NCBI GenBank assembly: GCA_036346405.1
Contig: CM070563.1
Span: 29,708,816 to 29,772,815, forward strand
Source of the DNA: Phyllostachys edulis
Taxonomy: Eukaryota; Streptophyta; Magnoliopsida; Poales; Poaceae
Direction of reading: 5' to 3'
DNA: 64,000 nt
The notes beneath the pieces were generated by a model. That model was not told where the DNA came from, ran no database searches, and saw nothing but the letters and a program-made list of their open reading frames with translations. Every line of letters starts with the position of its first letter. The stretch's first letter is position 1. Below, piece after piece: positions 61,291 through 64,000 of the stretch. Position numbers and translations under genes: made by a program.

Positions 61291-64000
61291 CACTACTACA
61301 AAATAGGCTATAGTAGACGCCCCATCACAGACGGTTCCTTTGGAACCGTCTGTGTTGGTCATTGCCGCACCTGCGGGTGGCGCGGGAAGAATATCACAGA
61401 CGGTATTTTTTAGAACCGTCTGTGATAGTTATCTATCACAGACGGTTTGTAATAGAACCGTCGTGATATTACAGACGGTTTTATTCACAAACCGCCTGCG
61501 ATAATCATTTCAATCACGCACGGTTCTATTTAATAACCGTCAGAATATCACGCACGGTTCTATTTACAAACCGCTCGTGATTTGGTGATTATCACGCACG
61601 GTTTGTGAATAGAACCGCTCAGGTAATATCACATACGGTTCTATTTACAAACCGCTCGTGATAGTCATCTATCACGACGGTTTTTATTAAGAACCGCTCG
61701 TGATATGCCCATCGCAGATAAATTGAGCGCGACACATCCTCTCGCCAAGACCGCTGCAGGTTCACCGCCGACCGCCGCTATGCTCGCCATTCTCCGCTGC
61801 AAGGTTTGGATAAATATAATCAACTGCCCTCTCGTCATTGGCTCCACTTAGATCCGTAGCTAGCTTCTCCTCCCCAGTGCCGTGCCACTTCCTCCCTAGC
61901 TCCTCCAACTCGCGATTTCTCCCCTAATTAAACAGATGAAGTAATACGATTATCCTTTTTCCACTCTATTGATTAGTGAATTTCCCGACTTTGCTACTCT
62001 GCACATAGACGCTAATGTTTTGTTTTTTTGTTGTATTCCTTAATCGGAAGCATAGGGTTTAGGTTTCAATTAATACTACTTGATGGGAAAAGACAAAACG
62101 ACGCACATCTAGCTCTCAATTTGATGGACCCTATTTGTAGAAAATGAAAAGCAAAACATGTAGCCTTTAATTAATCTGTGTAATTCCTTTGTGCAACGAT
62201 GAGACAAAACGAGTAAGTACGCAAAGAAGTGAAAGTCTTAATCGTAACTAATTTCATGAGTAGTTTTCAGAACATATTAAAAAGAAGAATTTATGACACA
62301 CCAAGATAAGTCACATGTGCAATGATGTATTTTATATTTCCTCCATTTATATCCATGAAGAAACGCTATCACAAAGGGTTTATTGTTTCAATTATATGAA
62401 ACGGATATACAAGAATCGCTATGACCAACTTGCTAGTTATTAATTAGGATCTTCCTCTTGTCTTTTGTCTCGTATCTAATCAACAATCATGCAGATAATC
62501 AATAATTATCCGCTATGCTTAGCTTAGAGAGGAGAAGGTTGGACCCTTGCCCCTAGCGCCCAACACCCGCCACCTCCTCCCCATTGCGCCACCTTAGAGA
62601 GGAGAAGGAAAGGAGAGGAATCGATTTTCTTCGTGACCTCCGAGGGTAACGATCTATAACCCTTTATATTTGCTATAAATTAATCGCTAATCAATTTTGA
62701 CACTAATTTGTTACATGCGAGTGTAGATGGATCGAAACTAGATGTACAGCAGAACCGTGTGAGTCAAGAGTACATTAATGGCGTGGTTGCTTTTAGAAGA
62801 GCCACGAAAGGTGATATGTTGAAGAAGGAGATAAATTTTATGTAATCGTCCATGCATTGATTATGTAATTTGAAGATGTTTAACAACGCGCGCAAATAGA
62901 AGCGCACTTGATTCAAGGGTTTCACAAAAGGGTATACATGTTGGACCACCACGGTGAAGAGCAGATTATTACACATGAAGTTAGTAATGACGGCACCGCC
63001 GAGGAAGTCAACGACGCCGGATGTGGATCTGATCGCTTTTGATGAGGATATGTCACACGGTGACAACTGGATCGAGATGCTACGCGATGCGTAAGAGAAC
63101 TATAGTGAGAGAGAGTTTTGTAAATTCGAGGGCTTATGGAGGACTCGGTGAGACCTTTGTTCCCTGGTTGCAAGCCGAATATACAAGGTTGTCAACCGTG
63201 CTTGAACCGCTGAAATTGAAGGCAAGCAATGGTTGGTCCGATAAGAGTTTCACGGCGTTGTTAGGTCTCATAGCGACATCCTTCCGAGGGAAACGTGTTG
63301 CCCAAAGACCACCTATCAAGCAAAGAAGGTTATTTGTCCATTGGGAATGGAAGTAGAAAGAATACATGCATGTCCGAATGATTGTATCCTCTACAGTAAA
63401 GAGTATGCGCACATGCATGTATGTCCTGTGCAAAGCATCCCGATACAAGCGCCGAATATCGCTAAGGTGAAGCAAGGACCTCTGCTAAGATGTTGTGGTA
63501 TCTCGCCTGTGATCCCACGCTTGAAGCGCTTATTTGCGTAACGCAAAGGATGCAAGATTGCTGCGCTGGCACTCGTGAGGAGCGTAAGAGAGATGGAAAG
63601 CTAAGACACCCCGCCGATTCTCGCCTAAAGGAGAAACTTCGATCGAGCTTCAAGAGTTCGTGCGGAACCGAGGAACATAAGGTTAGGGTTGAGTACGATG
63701 GAATGAATCCTTTCGTAACATGAGCAATGACATAGCACTGCCCGTGAATCTATGTATGTACAACCTTCCTCCTTGGTCGTATGAAGCGAAGTACATTTTG
63801 ATGTCACTACTTATCCAAGGGCCAAGCAACTCGGGAATGATATTGATGTGTACCTAGCACCATTGTCGGATGATCTTGTGACACTGTGGAACTAAGGGCA
63901 CAGTTTGGGATGCGTATAAACGAGAGAACTTCACTTTACGCGCCATGTTGTTCTCGCACCATCAATGATTTTCCTGCCCTTGGTAACCTGCTTCAAGCCA
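61291..64000 (+). mobile_element. CACTA-7, partial (runs off the right edge)
   Basis: Begins CACTACTACAAAATAGG after ACT (61288-61290, the presumed target duplication; the other side is not visible). It has a dense palindromic subterminal tract (61305-61720) mixing CACAGACGGTT and CACGCACGGTT-type motifs, a leader with GC-rich patches, and a decayed TNP2 from 62727. Its start matches CACTA-4, so it may be the larger relative of that element. It is inserted in the hAT transposase. Confidence 0.88.
62727..64000 (+). pseudogene. TNP2-type transposase of CACTA-7, partial and decayed
   Basis: Same protein family as the TNP2 at 42780, recognisable in pieces: SEEYINGV-like start, LKASNGWSDKSFTALLGL, MEVERIHACPNDCILY, YDGMNPF, NDIDVYLAPL, and WDAYKRENFTLRA near the edge. 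Many single-base indels shift the frame, more than in CACTA-6, so this copy looks older. It shares the TAG at the fifth codon (62739) with CACTA-6. It keeps CAG (63901) and CGA (63921) where CACTA-6 has TAG and TGA. Confidence 0.85.

Noticed and set aside
61305..61720. Regular short palindromes that look like a CRISPR array or phage-type repeats
   Set aside because: These are CACTA subterminal repeats next to CACTACTACAAAA ends; spacing is irregular and the genome is a plant.

Overview
The window is nuclear DNA from a grass (Poaceae). The reasons are plant-type introns, a ZRP4/COMT-like O-methyltransferase, a BARE/Angela/RIRE1-type Copia LTR, Gypsy LTRs that begin or end in TGTAACA or CGACA, many CACTA elements of the CACTACTACAAAA type, and Helitrons ending in CTAG. 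The sequence does not fix the species. I find one gene that looks intact. Nearly everything else is transposable elements (TEs) nested inside one another, plus captured or decayed gene pieces.

Layout. 1-2533: minus-strand Gypsy LTR and a truncated gag. 2534-7932: Gypsy-LTR-like DNA split by a Copia solo LTR (5068-6615, TSD CTTAG). 8128-16060: three tandem copies of a 1.4-1.6 kb Gypsy LTR-like repeat; the first is split by CACTA-1 (9368-12682, TSD AAT), which carries a hairpin-forming inverted repeat of about 660 bp. 15868-16835: a 484-bp tandem duplication. 17013-18556: a two-exon O-methyltransferase on the minus strand, 377 aa, ORF intact. Five bases upstream of its TATA box sits CACTA-2 (18648-24410, TSD CTA), which contains CACTA-3 (19224-22481, TSD TGT) and CACTA-4 (22773-24312, TSD TGA). 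After 226 bp of leftover upstream DNA comes Helitron-1 (24637-30186), carrying exon fragments that resemble cinnamyl alcohol dehydrogenase and a PPR protein of MRL1 type.

31 kb-56.1 kb is a tandem array of a ~2.87 kb Gypsy LTR-like unit (R) interrupted by five insertions: a small TIR element (31149-31863), a PIF/Harbinger-like element (33520-35317), Helitron-3 (35594-36424), Helitron-2 (36523-41384) and CACTA-6 (41770-50726, TSD GAA). CACTA-6 is full length, with a TNP2 transposase gene and a second gene of TNP1 type with a C48/Ulp1-like protease domain, both broken by stops. 56.1-58.9 kb holds unassigned spliced-gene-like pieces and a GC-rich ~200-bp minisatellite. 58.9-61.29 kb is a decayed hAT element, cut by CACTA-7, which runs off the window end with a decayed TNP2.

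How it fits together: the tandem repeat copies supply empty insertion sites for CACTA-1, CACTA-6, Helitron-2, Helitron-3 and the PIF element, so their boundaries are well supported without outside data. The premature stops in the CACTA genes are mostly what C-to-T change at methylated CG/CHG sites would give. The O-methyltransferase is the only gene likely to make a protein, and its core promoter has been separated from its former upstream DNA by 5.76 kb of transposon.
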